From Marimonas arenosa (GTDB lineage Bacteria > Pseudomonadota > Alphaproteobacteria > Rhodobacterales > Rhodobacteraceae): a DNA stretch of 64,000 nt. The translations under genes and the position numbers were made by a program. The stretch lies in contig NZ_JANHAX010000002.1 in NCBI RefSeq assembly GCF_030848945.1, positions 1-64,000 on the forward strand, read 5' to 3'. Under the pieces are notes generated by a model. The model had not been told where the DNA came from, did no database searches, and saw only the letters and a list, made by a program, of their open reading frames with translations. Positions 55,175-62,830 of the stretch are shown in pieces (the first letter of the stretch is position 1; each line of letters begins with the position of its first letter).

Positions 55175-55726
55175 TCAACGACGGTTCCAGTTGGAGACCT
55201 GCGTGCGCTCCCGCAGGCAGCCACCGCCATAGGCCTCGATCTTGCGGCTGCCCAGCCGGACGGTCTTGCGGCAAGCTTGCGGCAGCCGGCCGGCGAAGCG
55301 GTAGTTGCGCTCGAGGCAACGTTTTTCGAAGAAGCGACGCGTGCCGTTCGAGGTCCCGACGGTAAAGGAGCAGCGGTTCGGCAGTTCCGAGAAAATCACC
55401 CGGGGCGGCACCGGACGCGGGTGGACGCCGGGAGCGAAGCCGCGAGGGCGGCCGTCCCTGTCATCGCTGTACCCGTGGTGGCTGTGGCCATGGCCATGGC
55501 CGTGGCGGCTGTCGCCATGGCCGCGCGGGCGGGGGCGGTCATGGGTGGCGACATGAGCGCTCCGGTTTTCGTCGGCCCTGGACATGGCGGCGCCCAGGAT
55601 GGCGAGCGCAGTGGCGCCGAGAATCACGTTTCGTGTGCGTTTGTCGGTGGCCTGGGCCTGGCTTGCGGACAGGCCGGCAACGGCGAGCGAGGCCGCAGCA
55701 ATCAAGGTGATGAACTTGCGGGACAT
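55175..55726 (-). CDS. Secreted histidine-rich protein of unknown function
   Basis: A 183-residue protein with a signal peptide (cleavage near AQAT). The middle (about 60-90) is strikingly His/Gly/Asp/Arg-rich, including HGHGHGHSHHG, suitable for binding Zn, Ni or Cu. The C-terminal part (about 105-183) has four cysteines and basic residues, with the pattern CSFTVG...KRCLERNYRF...ACRKTVRLG...GGGCLRERT, likely a small disulphide-stabilised fold. Family unknown. A strong own terminator suggests a single-gene unit. Confidence 0.8.
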   Translation of the reverse strand: MSRKFITLIAAASLAVAGLSASQAQATDKRTRNVILGATALAILGAAMSRADENRSAHVATHDRPRPRGHGDSRHGHGHGHSHHGYSDDRDGRPRGFAPGVHPRPVPPRVIFSELPNRCSFTVGTSNGTRRFFEKRCLERNYRFAGRLPQACRKTVRLGSRKIEAYGGGCLRERTQVSNWNRR

Positions 55727-55908
55727 GGGGCTGATCCTTTCGCATTTCGGTTATTTGCGGCGGCGCGAGGGGCCGCGACGCCTTGACGCCACCAAGTTCG
55801 GACCAACCGACAGAGACAGGCAATAACGCCCCGATGCTATAGGATAACAGCGCAGTAAATAGCCGCTGGATATTGAATAACGGTCGATCCTCGCGCATCG
55901 TCTGCGCC

Positions 55909-56148
55909 ATGAAACAGATTTCTCGCATCACTTTGCTGGCCCTCGGGCTGGCGCTTGCCGCCGGCGGCGCGCAGGCAGCTTGCGTTGTTGAGTACAAGGC
56001 CAAACGGGACAACCCGCTTGAACTGTTCTACGGCACGGCGCAGGTTGGCGGCGACTGCTCGGTGGGCGACGCAACCGATCGGTTGCGCAAGAAACTCGGC
56101 CAGGAGGGGCTGACGCTTCTCAAGGTCTTATCGGTCACGAAAAACTAG
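55909..56148 (+). CDS. Small secreted protein of unknown function
   Basis: A 79-residue protein with a signal peptide (about 1-23, ending AQA) and a mature domain of about 56 residues containing two cysteines (CVVEYKAKRDN, GGDCSVGDA), likely one disulphide. No recognised family; similar short proteins are common in roseobacters, from memory. The ATG at 55909 was chosen over a TTG 12 codons upstream because the signal peptide starts here. The winged-helix membrane gene begins 16 bases later and may be co-transcribed. Confidence 0.7.
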   Translation: MKQISRITLLALGLALAAGGAQAACVVEYKAKRDNPLELFYGTAQVGGDCSVGDATDRLRKKLGQEGLTLLKVLSVTKN

Positions 56149-56164
56149 GGATACCAGTCGGCGC

Positions 56165-56869
56165 ATGACGGATTCGTCGAACAGCGTGACGGAGGCGCGC
56201 CGCGCCGGCCAGCGGGTGGTGGTCTGGGGCGTCGTCGCGATCGTGGCGATCCTTGCGCTGGCGGCCGTGTTCCTGTTCCTGTCGCTGCCCGATGCCAACG
56301 CCTTCAATGCTCGGGTCGAGCGGATCTTCGTGGAGAACGATGCGCTGACCTCGGATGCCGAGATCAAGCTGTTGGAGATCCTGGCGCTGTCGGGCACCGC
56401 CTTTGCCGAGACCCTGACCTCTTACCGCATGGTGATCTTCGTGCTGCTGGTCTTCGCGACCGCGCTTCTGATCGCTGCGCTGGTGTTCCTAGTGATGCTG
56501 GTGGCGATGAACCGGCGGATGGCGCAGGTGGAACGGGCGGGGATCCAGGTCAATTCACTGCTGATTTCACGTGAAGAAAACACGGTTTACCTGAACAACC
56601 TGGGTTTCAAGCTGACTGCGGCGGCAATGGAGACACTGAGCGTGCTGGCCGAAGCACGGATGGATGACGACGTGTTGTCGGGGGCCGAGATCGAGGCGAT
56701 GATTTCGGGCCGGAACGCTGCTGACTGTGACGAGGCGGCGGGCGCAACGCGGGTGAAGCGGTTGCGGGATACGTTAGGCAATCAGCTTGTCAGCGAGCTT
56801 CTGGTCAAGAACATCGCACGACGGGGTTATATCCTGTCCATCGACAAGGACGTGATCCAGGTTTTGTAA
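56165..56869 (+). CDS. Membrane-anchored protein with C-terminal winged helix
   Basis: A 234-residue protein with two transmembrane helices (about 19-42 and 89-114) enclosing a 45-residue outer loop. A cytoplasmic region follows, in which residues about 138-234 resemble the OmpR-type DNA-binding domain: GFKLTAAAMETLSVLAEA, then RVKRLRDTLGN and the GYIL wing. There is no receiver domain. It resembles a one-component membrane regulator, but with the DNA-binding domain at the C-terminus, opposite to ToxR/CadC. DNA binding is an inference. Confidence 0.72.
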   Translation: MTDSSNSVTEARRAGQRVVVWGVVAIVAILALAAVFLFLSLPDANAFNARVERIFVENDALTSDAEIKLLEILALSGTAFAETLTSYRMVIFVLLVFATALLIAALVFLVMLVAMNRRMAQVERAGIQVNSLLISREENTVYLNNLGFKLTAAAMETLSVLAEARMDDDVLSGAEIEAMISGRNAADCDEAAGATRVKRLRDTLGNQLVSELLVKNIARRGYILSIDKDVIQVL

Positions 56870-56905
56870 GCGGGCGTTGGGCGAATGCCAACGCGCTCGC
56901 CCTGG

Positions 56906-57460
56906 TTAGCCGTGCTCCCAATCCACCAGTTCGGCCCGCAAGTCGCGCATCAGGATACCCAGGTTCTTGCGGTAGAGCTCGCCTGCCAGCTGGCCGTTGC
57001 CGTCGAATTCCTTCTCAGTCCCGGCCACCGCGATTTCCGGGCCGAGCAGCAGGCGCGGGCGGAACGGCGTGAGGAAACTGCGCAGGATCACCTGGGCGCG
57101 TTCGCCGCCGGCACGGCCCGACGCGGCGGACATGATCGCCACCGGCTTGCCCTTCCACGGGTTGCCCTTGACGCGGCTGACCCAGTCGAGCGCGTTCTTG
57201 AGAACGCCCGAGGGGCCCTTGTTGTATTCCGGTGAGGCGACGATCACGGCGTCGGCCTCGGCGATCTGGTCGAACAGAGTCTGCACCGCGGCGGGGATTC
57301 CATGGGCGTCCTCGTCGTCGCCATTGTATAGTGGCAGGTTGAGGTCGGCCTCGCTGAACGCGGCCTCGCCGAAGGCGGCCGCGGCCTCGCGCATCAGTTT
57401 GCGGTTGTAGGAGCCTTTGCGCAGTGAGCCGCAGAGGCCAAGAAGCTTGAGTTGGGTCAT
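56906..57460 (-). CDS. NADPH-dependent FMN reductase
   Basis: A 184-residue flavodoxin-fold protein. The FMN-binding blocks are GLCGSLRKGSYNRKL and ASPEYNKGPSGVLKNALDW; the latter is characteristic of the NAD(P)H:FMN/quinone reductase (ChrR/YieF) family. It probably reduces flavin or quinones in the cytoplasm. The ATG at 57460 was chosen for conservation of its TQLKLLGLCGSLRKGS start. Confidence 0.92.
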   Translation of the reverse strand: MTQLKLLGLCGSLRKGSYNRKLMREAAAAFGEAAFSEADLNLPLYNGDDEDAHGIPAAVQTLFDQIAEADAVIVASPEYNKGPSGVLKNALDWVSRVKGNPWKGKPVAIMSAASGRAGGERAQVILRSFLTPFRPRLLLGPEIAVAGTEKEFDGNGQLAGELYRKNLGILMRDLRAELVDWEHG

Positions 57461-57548
57461 GGGCGTCTTTCCTGATCGCAAATTTTCACCGAGATAGGTC
57501 AGCGGCCGGCATGTAGCAAGGCGACGGGTGCGCGCAGAGGCTGTGCGC

Positions 57549-57579
57549 AAAACAAAAGCCCCGCCCGAAGGGCAGGGCT
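57549..57579 (-). terminator. Intrinsic terminator of the OmpA-like lipoprotein gene
   Basis: On the minus strand a 10-position stem with one mismatch and a 3-base loop precedes TTTTGTTTT, 24 bases past the stop codon. Confidence 0.8.
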
Positions 57580-57602
57580 GTCTGGTGCCGGAGCGGGTCG
57601 GA

Positions 57603-58271
57603 TCAGGCCGCGTTGGGCAGGATCACGATTTCCACACGGCGGTTCTGCTGACGACCCTGGGACGTGAGATTGGAGGCCACTGGCTGGCTTTCCCCGCGGC
57701 CGATCGAGCGGACCCGCGCGGCCTTGACCCCGGAGTTGACCAGCAGCAGCGCAACCGTTTCGGCCCGACGTTCGGACAGGCCCTGGTTATACCCGGCGTC
57801 GCCGACATTGTCGGTGTGGCCCAGCACCTGCACTGTGGAGTTCGGATAGGCGTTGAGGTTTCTTGCCACGGCGCGGATGTCGCTTTGCAGATCGGGGCGC
57901 AGCGAGGCGCTGTCGGTCGCAAACAGGATGTCCTGCGGCATGGTCACAATCAGACGGTCGCCGGTATTGGTGATTCGGACGTCGTTGCCAACGGCATTTC
58001 GCAGGTCGCGTTCCTGGCGGTCGAGGATCGAGCCGCCGATCACGCCGGCGGCCGCGCCGACGACGGCGCCGGTCATCGCGGCCTTGCCGCGGTCACCGCT
58101 GCCGGCGGTGACGGCGCCGATCGCGGCACCAAGCCCGGCGCCCAGAAGCGCACCCTGCTTGGTCTTGTAGTCGGGATCGTCCGGGCTGAGATAGGCCGGA
58201 TCGGTGCAGGCCGTGGTCAGGCCCAGAGAGCCGGCGGCCAGGGCCAGGGTGATTTTTCGTGCTCGGTTCAT
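57603..58271 (-). CDS. OmpA-family outer-membrane lipoprotein
   Basis: A 222-residue lipoprotein with lipobox LTTAC (Cys22). Next is a glycine-zipper segment (GALLGAGLGAAIGAVTAG, AGVIGGSIL; about 45-95). The C-terminal OmpA peptidoglycan-binding domain (about 110-220) has the typical VQVLGHTDNVGDAGYN, LSERRAETVALLL and NRRVEI blocks. Related to YiaD-like proteins. It tethers the outer membrane to peptidoglycan. Confidence 0.93.
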   Translation of the reverse strand: MNRARKITLALAAGSLGLTTACTDPAYLSPDDPDYKTKQGALLGAGLGAAIGAVTAGSGDRGKAAMTGAVVGAAAGVIGGSILDRQERDLRNAVGNDVRITNTGDRLIVTMPQDILFATDSASLRPDLQSDIRAVARNLNAYPNSTVQVLGHTDNVGDAGYNQGLSERRAETVALLLVNSGVKAARVRSIGRGESQPVASNLTSQGRQQNRRVEIVILPNAA

Positions 58272-58394
58272 TGTCTGCCTCGTAGCGTAGGCCGCTTCCC
58301 CGCGGCGATACGCATAATATATGCGAGGGCTTCCACCGACCCAAGTGGTAATAAGGGGGGAAATCGGCGGCAATTCGCGCAGAACGGCGGTACG

Positions 58395-59231
58395 TCACGC
58401 CTCGGCGCGCGCGGATTCCCAGGCCAGAAGCGCGCGTTTGACAGGCAGACCCCAATGATAGCCGCCAAGAGCGCCGGATTTGCGCAGGGCGCGGTGGCAG
58501 GGGATCAGCCAGCTGACCGGGTTGCGCCCGACGGCGGTGCCGACGGCGCGCACGGCGCGGGGGCGGCCGATGGCCTGGGCGATCTCGGAATAGGTGGTGA
58601 CCTGGCCCGAAGGAATCTGCAGCAGCGCTTCCCACACCTTGATCTGGAACGGCGCGCCGATCAGGTGCAGCGCGGTTTCGCCCTTTTGCGCGAAGGCGGC
58701 ATCGACCAGCGGTTTCAGGCGCGTGGAGTCTTCTGTGAACGTGGCGTTTGGCCAGCGCGACCGCATGTCCTCCATTGTGGTCTCCGGGCCGGTTTCAGAC
58801 GCAAAGGCCAGGCCGCAGATGCCCTTGTCGGTGGCCATCACCAGCGCCTGGTCAAACGGGCTGTCGAACCAGCCCCAGAACACCTCGAGCCCTTCGCCCT
58901 TGCGGGCGAACTCGCCGGGGCTCATCGCCTCCCACCGGACGAAGAGATCGTGCAGGCGGCCCGAGCCCGAGAGGCCCAGCGAATGGCTGACCTGCAGCGT
59001 AGTCATGTTCTCGGCCAGCATGCGCTTGGCCTGGCCGAGCTGGAGATATTGCTGGTAGCGCTTGGGGCTGACCCCGACCCACTGCGAAAAGACCCGCTGG
59101 AAATGCGCCGGCGACATGTCCATCGCCGCGGCCAAGGCGTCGAGCGACAGTGGTTCTTCGGCCGCGTCGATCAGGTCGAGCGCCCGGCGCATGACGTGGT
59201 AGTGATAGCTGTGCTGCGGTTCGGCGTTCAT
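58395..59231 (-). CDS. Ada-like protein: AraC domain plus methylated-DNA-cysteine methyltransferase
   Basis: A 278-residue fusion. The AraC-type helix-turn-helix (about 13-112) includes DALAAAMDMSPAHFQRVFSQW. The O6-alkylguanine transferase domain has active-site Cys245 in LIPCHRALR and helical motif RAVRAVGTAVGRNP. The zinc-binding N-terminal domain of E. coli Ada, whose Cys38 senses methylphosphotriesters, is absent, so activation must differ. It repairs O6-methylguanine and may regulate genes. Confidence 0.92.
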   Translation of the reverse strand: MNAEPQHSYHYHVMRRALDLIDAAEEPLSLDALAAAMDMSPAHFQRVFSQWVGVSPKRYQQYLQLGQAKRMLAENMTTLQVSHSLGLSGSGRLHDLFVRWEAMSPGEFARKGEGLEVFWGWFDSPFDQALVMATDKGICGLAFASETGPETTMEDMRSRWPNATFTEDSTRLKPLVDAAFAQKGETALHLIGAPFQIKVWEALLQIPSGQVTTYSEIAQAIGRPRAVRAVGTAVGRNPVSWLIPCHRALRKSGALGGYHWGLPVKRALLAWESARAEA

Positions 59232-59346
59232 CGGGTATCCTCCGGTTGGCAACAAACCTAGTGGCGCAGGGCAATCGGTGCGACCCGGATTTTGCGCAAA
59301 GGGTGCACGCGAGATATGAACCGGGCAGGCAAGGAGGACCCTCACG

Positions 59347-59943
59347 ATGGACACTGTGAACAGCATCGAGGCGCTGGAGGCGCTCTATGGCCCGCCGGTG
59401 CCGGCATCACTGACCAAGGTGACCAACCGGATGACGCCGCTTTACCGGCAATGGATCGAAGCGGCGCGGTTCATGGTGCTGGCCACCGTGGGCCCCGAGG
59501 GCACCGACGCCAGCCCGCGCGGCGATGACGGGCCGGTGGTGCAGATCGCCGGTGACGCCACGCTGCTGCTGCCCGACTGGCGCGGCAACAACCGCATCGA
59601 TTCGCTGCGCAACATCGTGCGTGACGGGCGGGTGAGTGCGATGTTCATGGTGCCGGGGTCGACCAATGTGGTGCGGGTCAACGGCACCGCGGTGCTGACC
59701 GCCGACGAAGGGTTGCGGGAGACGTTTGCCAAGGGCAGCAAGCGGCCAGCCACGGTAATCGTGATTACCATTGGCGAGATGTATTTCCAATGCGCCAAGG
59801 CGGTGATGCGCGCCGACCTGTGGGGCGACGCGCGGCCAGAGGTTCCGACGGCGGGGCAGTTCATCCGCGAGATGCAGGCCGAGTTCGACGCCGAAAGCTA
59901 TGACGACGGTTATGCCGACTACGCCAAGCCGCGCATGTGGTAG
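59347..59943 (+). CDS. Pyridoxamine 5'-phosphate oxidase-like FMN protein (MSMEG_1061 type)
   Basis: A 198-residue split-barrel protein of the PPOX superfamily. Conserved blocks are FMVLATVGPEGTDASPRGD, LPDWRGNNRIDSLRN and the phosphate-binding VRVNGTA strand. It is too short and divergent to be a true PdxH; members bind FMN or F420. It is divergent from the Ada-like gene by 115 bases. Substrate unknown. Confidence 0.88.
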   Translation: MDTVNSIEALEALYGPPVPASLTKVTNRMTPLYRQWIEAARFMVLATVGPEGTDASPRGDDGPVVQIAGDATLLLPDWRGNNRIDSLRNIVRDGRVSAMFMVPGSTNVVRVNGTAVLTADEGLRETFAKGSKRPATVIVITIGEMYFQCAKAVMRADLWGDARPEVPTAGQFIREMQAEFDAESYDDGYADYAKPRMW

Positions 59944-60005
59944 GTGAGTTGTCATCGGGCGCGGGGGCCCTTATCAGGGCTGAAACCGCAAGCCCGGACA
60001 CAGCC

Positions 60006-60650
60006 ATGGCCAAGCAGCTCGATTACCACACCATCCGCGAGATTTTCACCCGCTTCCACGCGTCCGAGCCCGAGCCCAGGGGCGAGCTGGAGCATGTCAA
60101 CGCCTATACGCTGGTGGTGGCGGTGGCGCTGAGCGCGCAGGCCACGGATGCCGGGGTGAACAGGGCGACGCGTGAGTTGTTCAAGATCGCCGACACGCCG
60201 CAGAAGATGCTGGACCTGGGTGAAGAGGCCTTGATCGAGCATATCAAGACCATCGGGCTTTTCCGCAACAAGGCCAAGAACGTCATCAAGATGGCGCGCA
60301 TCCTGGTCGACGAGTATGGCGGCGAGGTGCCCAACAGCCGCGCCGCGCTGCAGGCGCTGCCGGGGGTGGGGCGCAAGACCGCCAACGTGGTGCTGAACAT
60401 GTGGTGGCATTACCCGGCGCAGGCGGTGGACACCCATATCTTTCGCTTCGGCAACCGTTCGGGCGTGTGCCCGGGCAAGGACGTGGTGGCGGTGGAGCGG
60501 GCCATCGAGGACAATATTCCGGTGGATTTCCAGCGCCATGCGCATCACTGGATGATCCTGCACGGGCGCTATACCTGCGTGGCGCGGAAACCCAAATGCG
60601 CGGCTTGCCTGATCCGCGACCTGTGTCAATTCGAGGAGAAAACCCTGTGA
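60006..60650 (+). CDS. nth: Endonuclease III
   Basis: Bifunctional glycosylase/AP lyase for oxidised pyrimidines. In the 214-residue protein Lys124 lies in LPGVGRKTANVVL, Asp142 in VDTHIFR, and the [4Fe-4S] ligands are Cys191, 198, 201 and 207. The ATG at 60006 is the first with conserved sequence. Its stop codon overlaps the adenosine kinase start (GTGA). Confidence 0.96.
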   Translation: MAKQLDYHTIREIFTRFHASEPEPRGELEHVNAYTLVVAVALSAQATDAGVNRATRELFKIADTPQKMLDLGEEALIEHIKTIGLFRNKAKNVIKMARILVDEYGGEVPNSRAALQALPGVGRKTANVVLNMWWHYPAQAVDTHIFRFGNRSGVCPGKDVVAVERAIEDNIPVDFQRHAHHWMILHGRYTCVARKPKCAACLIRDLCQFEEKTL

Positions 60651-61630
60651 GCAAGTACCAGGTTGTCGGTATCGGCAACGCGATTGTCGACGTAATTTCC
60701 ACCTGTGACGATCATTTCCTGACCCGGATGGGGATTGACAAGGGCGTGATGCAGTTGGTCGAGCAGGAGCGCGGCGAGTTTCTTTATGACGAGATGGATA
60801 ACCGCACCCAGGCGCCCGGGGGATCGGTGGCCAACACGATCGCCGGCGTCGGCTCGCTGGGGTTGTCGACGGCCTTCATCGGGCGTGTGCATGACGACGC
60901 GCTGGGCCGGTTTTATGCCGCCGAGATGGCTGCCGACGGCACCGATTTCGTCAACCCGCCGGTGGCAGGGGGTGAGCTGCCGACCTCGCGCTCGATGATC
61001 TTCGTGTCGCCCGATGGTGAACGGTCGATGAATACATATCTTGGCATTTCCGCCGAGCTGGGGCCCGAGGATGTCGACGACGCCGTGGCCGGCCGGGCCG
61101 ACATCCTGTTCCTCGAAGGCTACCTGTTCGACAAGGACAAGGGCAAAGAGGCGTTCCTGGCGGCGGCGCGGGCCTGCCGGGCGGGCGGCGGCAAGGCCGG
61201 GATCGCGCTGAGCGATCCGTTCTGCGTCGACCGCCACCGCGCCGATTTCCGGCGGCTGGTCAAGGAGCTCGACTACGTGATCGGTAACGACCACGAATGG
61301 GAGTCGCTTTACCAGGCGGATCTGAGCACGGCGCTGGAACAGGCGGCGGCGGATGCCGGGATGGTCGTATGCACCCGTTCGGGGCATGACGTGGTGCTGT
61401 TGCGCGGCGACGAGGAGGCGGTGGTGCCGGTGACCGAGATCGTGCCGGTGGACGCCACCGGCGCTGGCGACCAGTTCGCCGCGGGTTTCCTTTACGGTGT
61501 GGCGACCGGGGCGAGCCTGGAAGTTTCCGGTCGGATGGGCTGCGTTGCGGCGGCCGAGGTCATCTCGCATTACGGGGCGCGGCCGGAAACGGACGTCAAG
61601 GCATTGTTCCGCAAGGCCGGGCTGGTCTGA
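60647..61630 (+). CDS. Adenosine kinase (PfkB family), GTG start
   Basis: Phosphorylates adenosine or a similar nucleoside with ATP. The 327-residue PfkB fold has the N-terminal block VVGIGNAIVDVI, the substrate-site GGSVANTIAG and the C-terminal anion hole DATGAGDQFAAGFLYG with catalytic Asp in GAGD. The GTG codon at 60647 overlaps the nth stop and follows GAGGAG, so translation is coupled. Substrate is assigned by resemblance to bacterial adenosine kinases; ribokinase-type alternatives are less likely. Confidence 0.88.
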   Translation: MSKYQVVGIGNAIVDVISTCDDHFLTRMGIDKGVMQLVEQERGEFLYDEMDNRTQAPGGSVANTIAGVGSLGLSTAFIGRVHDDALGRFYAAEMAADGTDFVNPPVAGGELPTSRSMIFVSPDGERSMNTYLGISAELGPEDVDDAVAGRADILFLEGYLFDKDKGKEAFLAAARACRAGGGKAGIALSDPFCVDRHRADFRRLVKELDYVIGNDHEWESLYQADLSTALEQAAADAGMVVCTRSGHDVVLLRGDEEAVVPVTEIVPVDATGAGDQFAAGFLYGVATGASLEVSGRMGCVAAAEVISHYGARPETDVKALFRKAGLV

Positions 61631-61728
61631 GGGCTATCCCGCGGCCGCCCGGCCCAACCCGCCCACTCGACCGTAGAGTGCCTCCGGCGGAAGCTCACCA
61701 AGCAAAAGAAAAGGCTTCTTGGGCCGTA

Positions 61729-62415
61729 TCAGAGCCTGTTTTCGAGGCGGTAATGGCCGGTCATCGGATAGGCGTGGAGAAAATCCTCGAGCCGGGCGCC
61801 GGCGCCGACATTGTGAAGGATCAGCGGGCGATCGGTGCCGGGGACGAGGCGGTCTGACACGATGCCGATATGCGGCAGACCCGGGCCCAGGGTCCAGGTG
61901 ACGAGATCGCCCGGGTGGAATTCGGTCTCGGGTGTCGGTGACGGCAGTTCGGCGCCGTGGCGGGCGAAGAAGCGGCGCAGGTTGGGCACGCGGCGATGGT
62001 CGATGTTGCGATCGGGGCGGGTAAGGCCCCAGTTTGCTGGGTATGCCGAGAAGGCGCGGGTCATGTCTTCGTGCACTGTCTTCTGGAGATCGATACCATG
62101 GGCATCGCGCAGAGCACGAATGATAACATCGGTGCAGACTCCGCGCGTGCGCGGGACGTCGCCCCCTGGGTAGGCGAGGCTCTGGTAGGAGCCATCATAG
62201 ATCGTGGTCACGCCGATCTGGGTTTCGGCGGCAGCGATCAGCGCGCGGGCCCAGTCGCTGGAAAAAAGGGACATGGGTGATGTCGTAGTGGCAGGAAGCG
62301 GAACAGCATCGGTCAGCTTGGCTTGGGCGATGCTCAGGTTGTGGGGCCGGGCAAAGCCGATCGCCGCAAGCGTGAGCGCCAGGAGGACCATGAGGATTGC
62401 GAACGTCTTTTGCAT
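61729..62415 (-). CDS. Secreted DUF1287 protein
   Basis: A 228-residue exported protein (hydrophobic start MQKTFAILMVLLALTLAAIG). The DUF1287 blocks are YDGSYQSLAYPGGDVPRTRGVCTDV, PRNIDHRRVPNL-like and HPGDLVTWTLGPGLPHIGIVSD. The family resembles NlpC/P60-like cysteine amidases: Cys in GVCTDV and His in LPHIGIV could form the active pair. A cell-wall or amide-bond role is inferred. Confidence 0.85.
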   Translation of the reverse strand: MQKTFAILMVLLALTLAAIGFARPHNLSIAQAKLTDAVPLPATTTSPMSLFSSDWARALIAAAETQIGVTTIYDGSYQSLAYPGGDVPRTRGVCTDVIIRALRDAHGIDLQKTVHEDMTRAFSAYPANWGLTRPDRNIDHRRVPNLRRFFARHGAELPSPTPETEFHPGDLVTWTLGPGLPHIGIVSDRLVPGTDRPLILHNVGAGARLEDFLHAYPMTGHYRLENRL

Positions 62416-62689
62416 GGGCGCAGTTTACGTGTGGTTGTGAGAAGTGGAAACTGATCCCCGCACGGTGGGCGGGCGCTTGCGCGCCCGCAAGCGGGATCGC
62501 GGGGAGCAGAAAGAGTGCCCGGGACTTCGCTCCTCCGGCTCTTCACGGTCTGGGACAAGGTCGCGAGGCTCGTCGCCGCGGATGTGCGGGTTCGCGGTGA
62601 AACGGGTTCGGTTATGCCGGTGAACTTACTCTCTCGGCGGCAAATACGCCTTTCGGAACGACGCCGATTTGCGAGGCAAACGCGCATGG
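62416..62689. other. Gap between the SRP RNA and the DUF1287 gene
   Basis: No supported gene. A frame on the minus strand (to about 62334) is Arg/Ser-rich and overlaps the DUF1287 start, so it is probably spurious. The region should contain the promoter of the DUF1287 gene and the end of the SRP RNA transcript. Confidence 0.5.
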
Positions 62690-62788
62690 GTGAGAGGCTG
62701 GACAACGACCCAAGCGGGGCTCGTTACGGCTGCTTCCTTCCGGACCTGACCGGGTTGGCGAGGCGCTTGCCCGCGCCAACCTCTCGCC
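62690..62788 (-). ncRNA. ffs: Small signal recognition particle RNA (4.5S type)
   Basis: The minus strand of 62728-62751 reads GGTCAGGTCCGGAAGGAAGC plus AGCC, the universally conserved SRP domain IV core with its GGAA tetraloop region. Flanking arms pair: 62692-62701 (GAGAGGCTGG) with 62776-62785 (CCAACCTCTC), one G-U pair. The ~97-base hairpin matches the small SRP RNA size of alphaproteobacteria. It guides Ffh to signal sequences at the ribosome. Exact ends are approximate. Confidence 0.9.
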
Positions 62789-62830
62789 GCCGATATAGGC
62801 GGACCGGAGAGGATTCGCAAGCCGGAGCGG

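Noticed and set aside
62334..62705. 123-codon minus-strand frame between the SRP RNA and DUF1287 gene
   Set aside because: Overlaps the DUF1287 coding start and part of the SRP RNA and has a shadow-type Arg/Ser composition.
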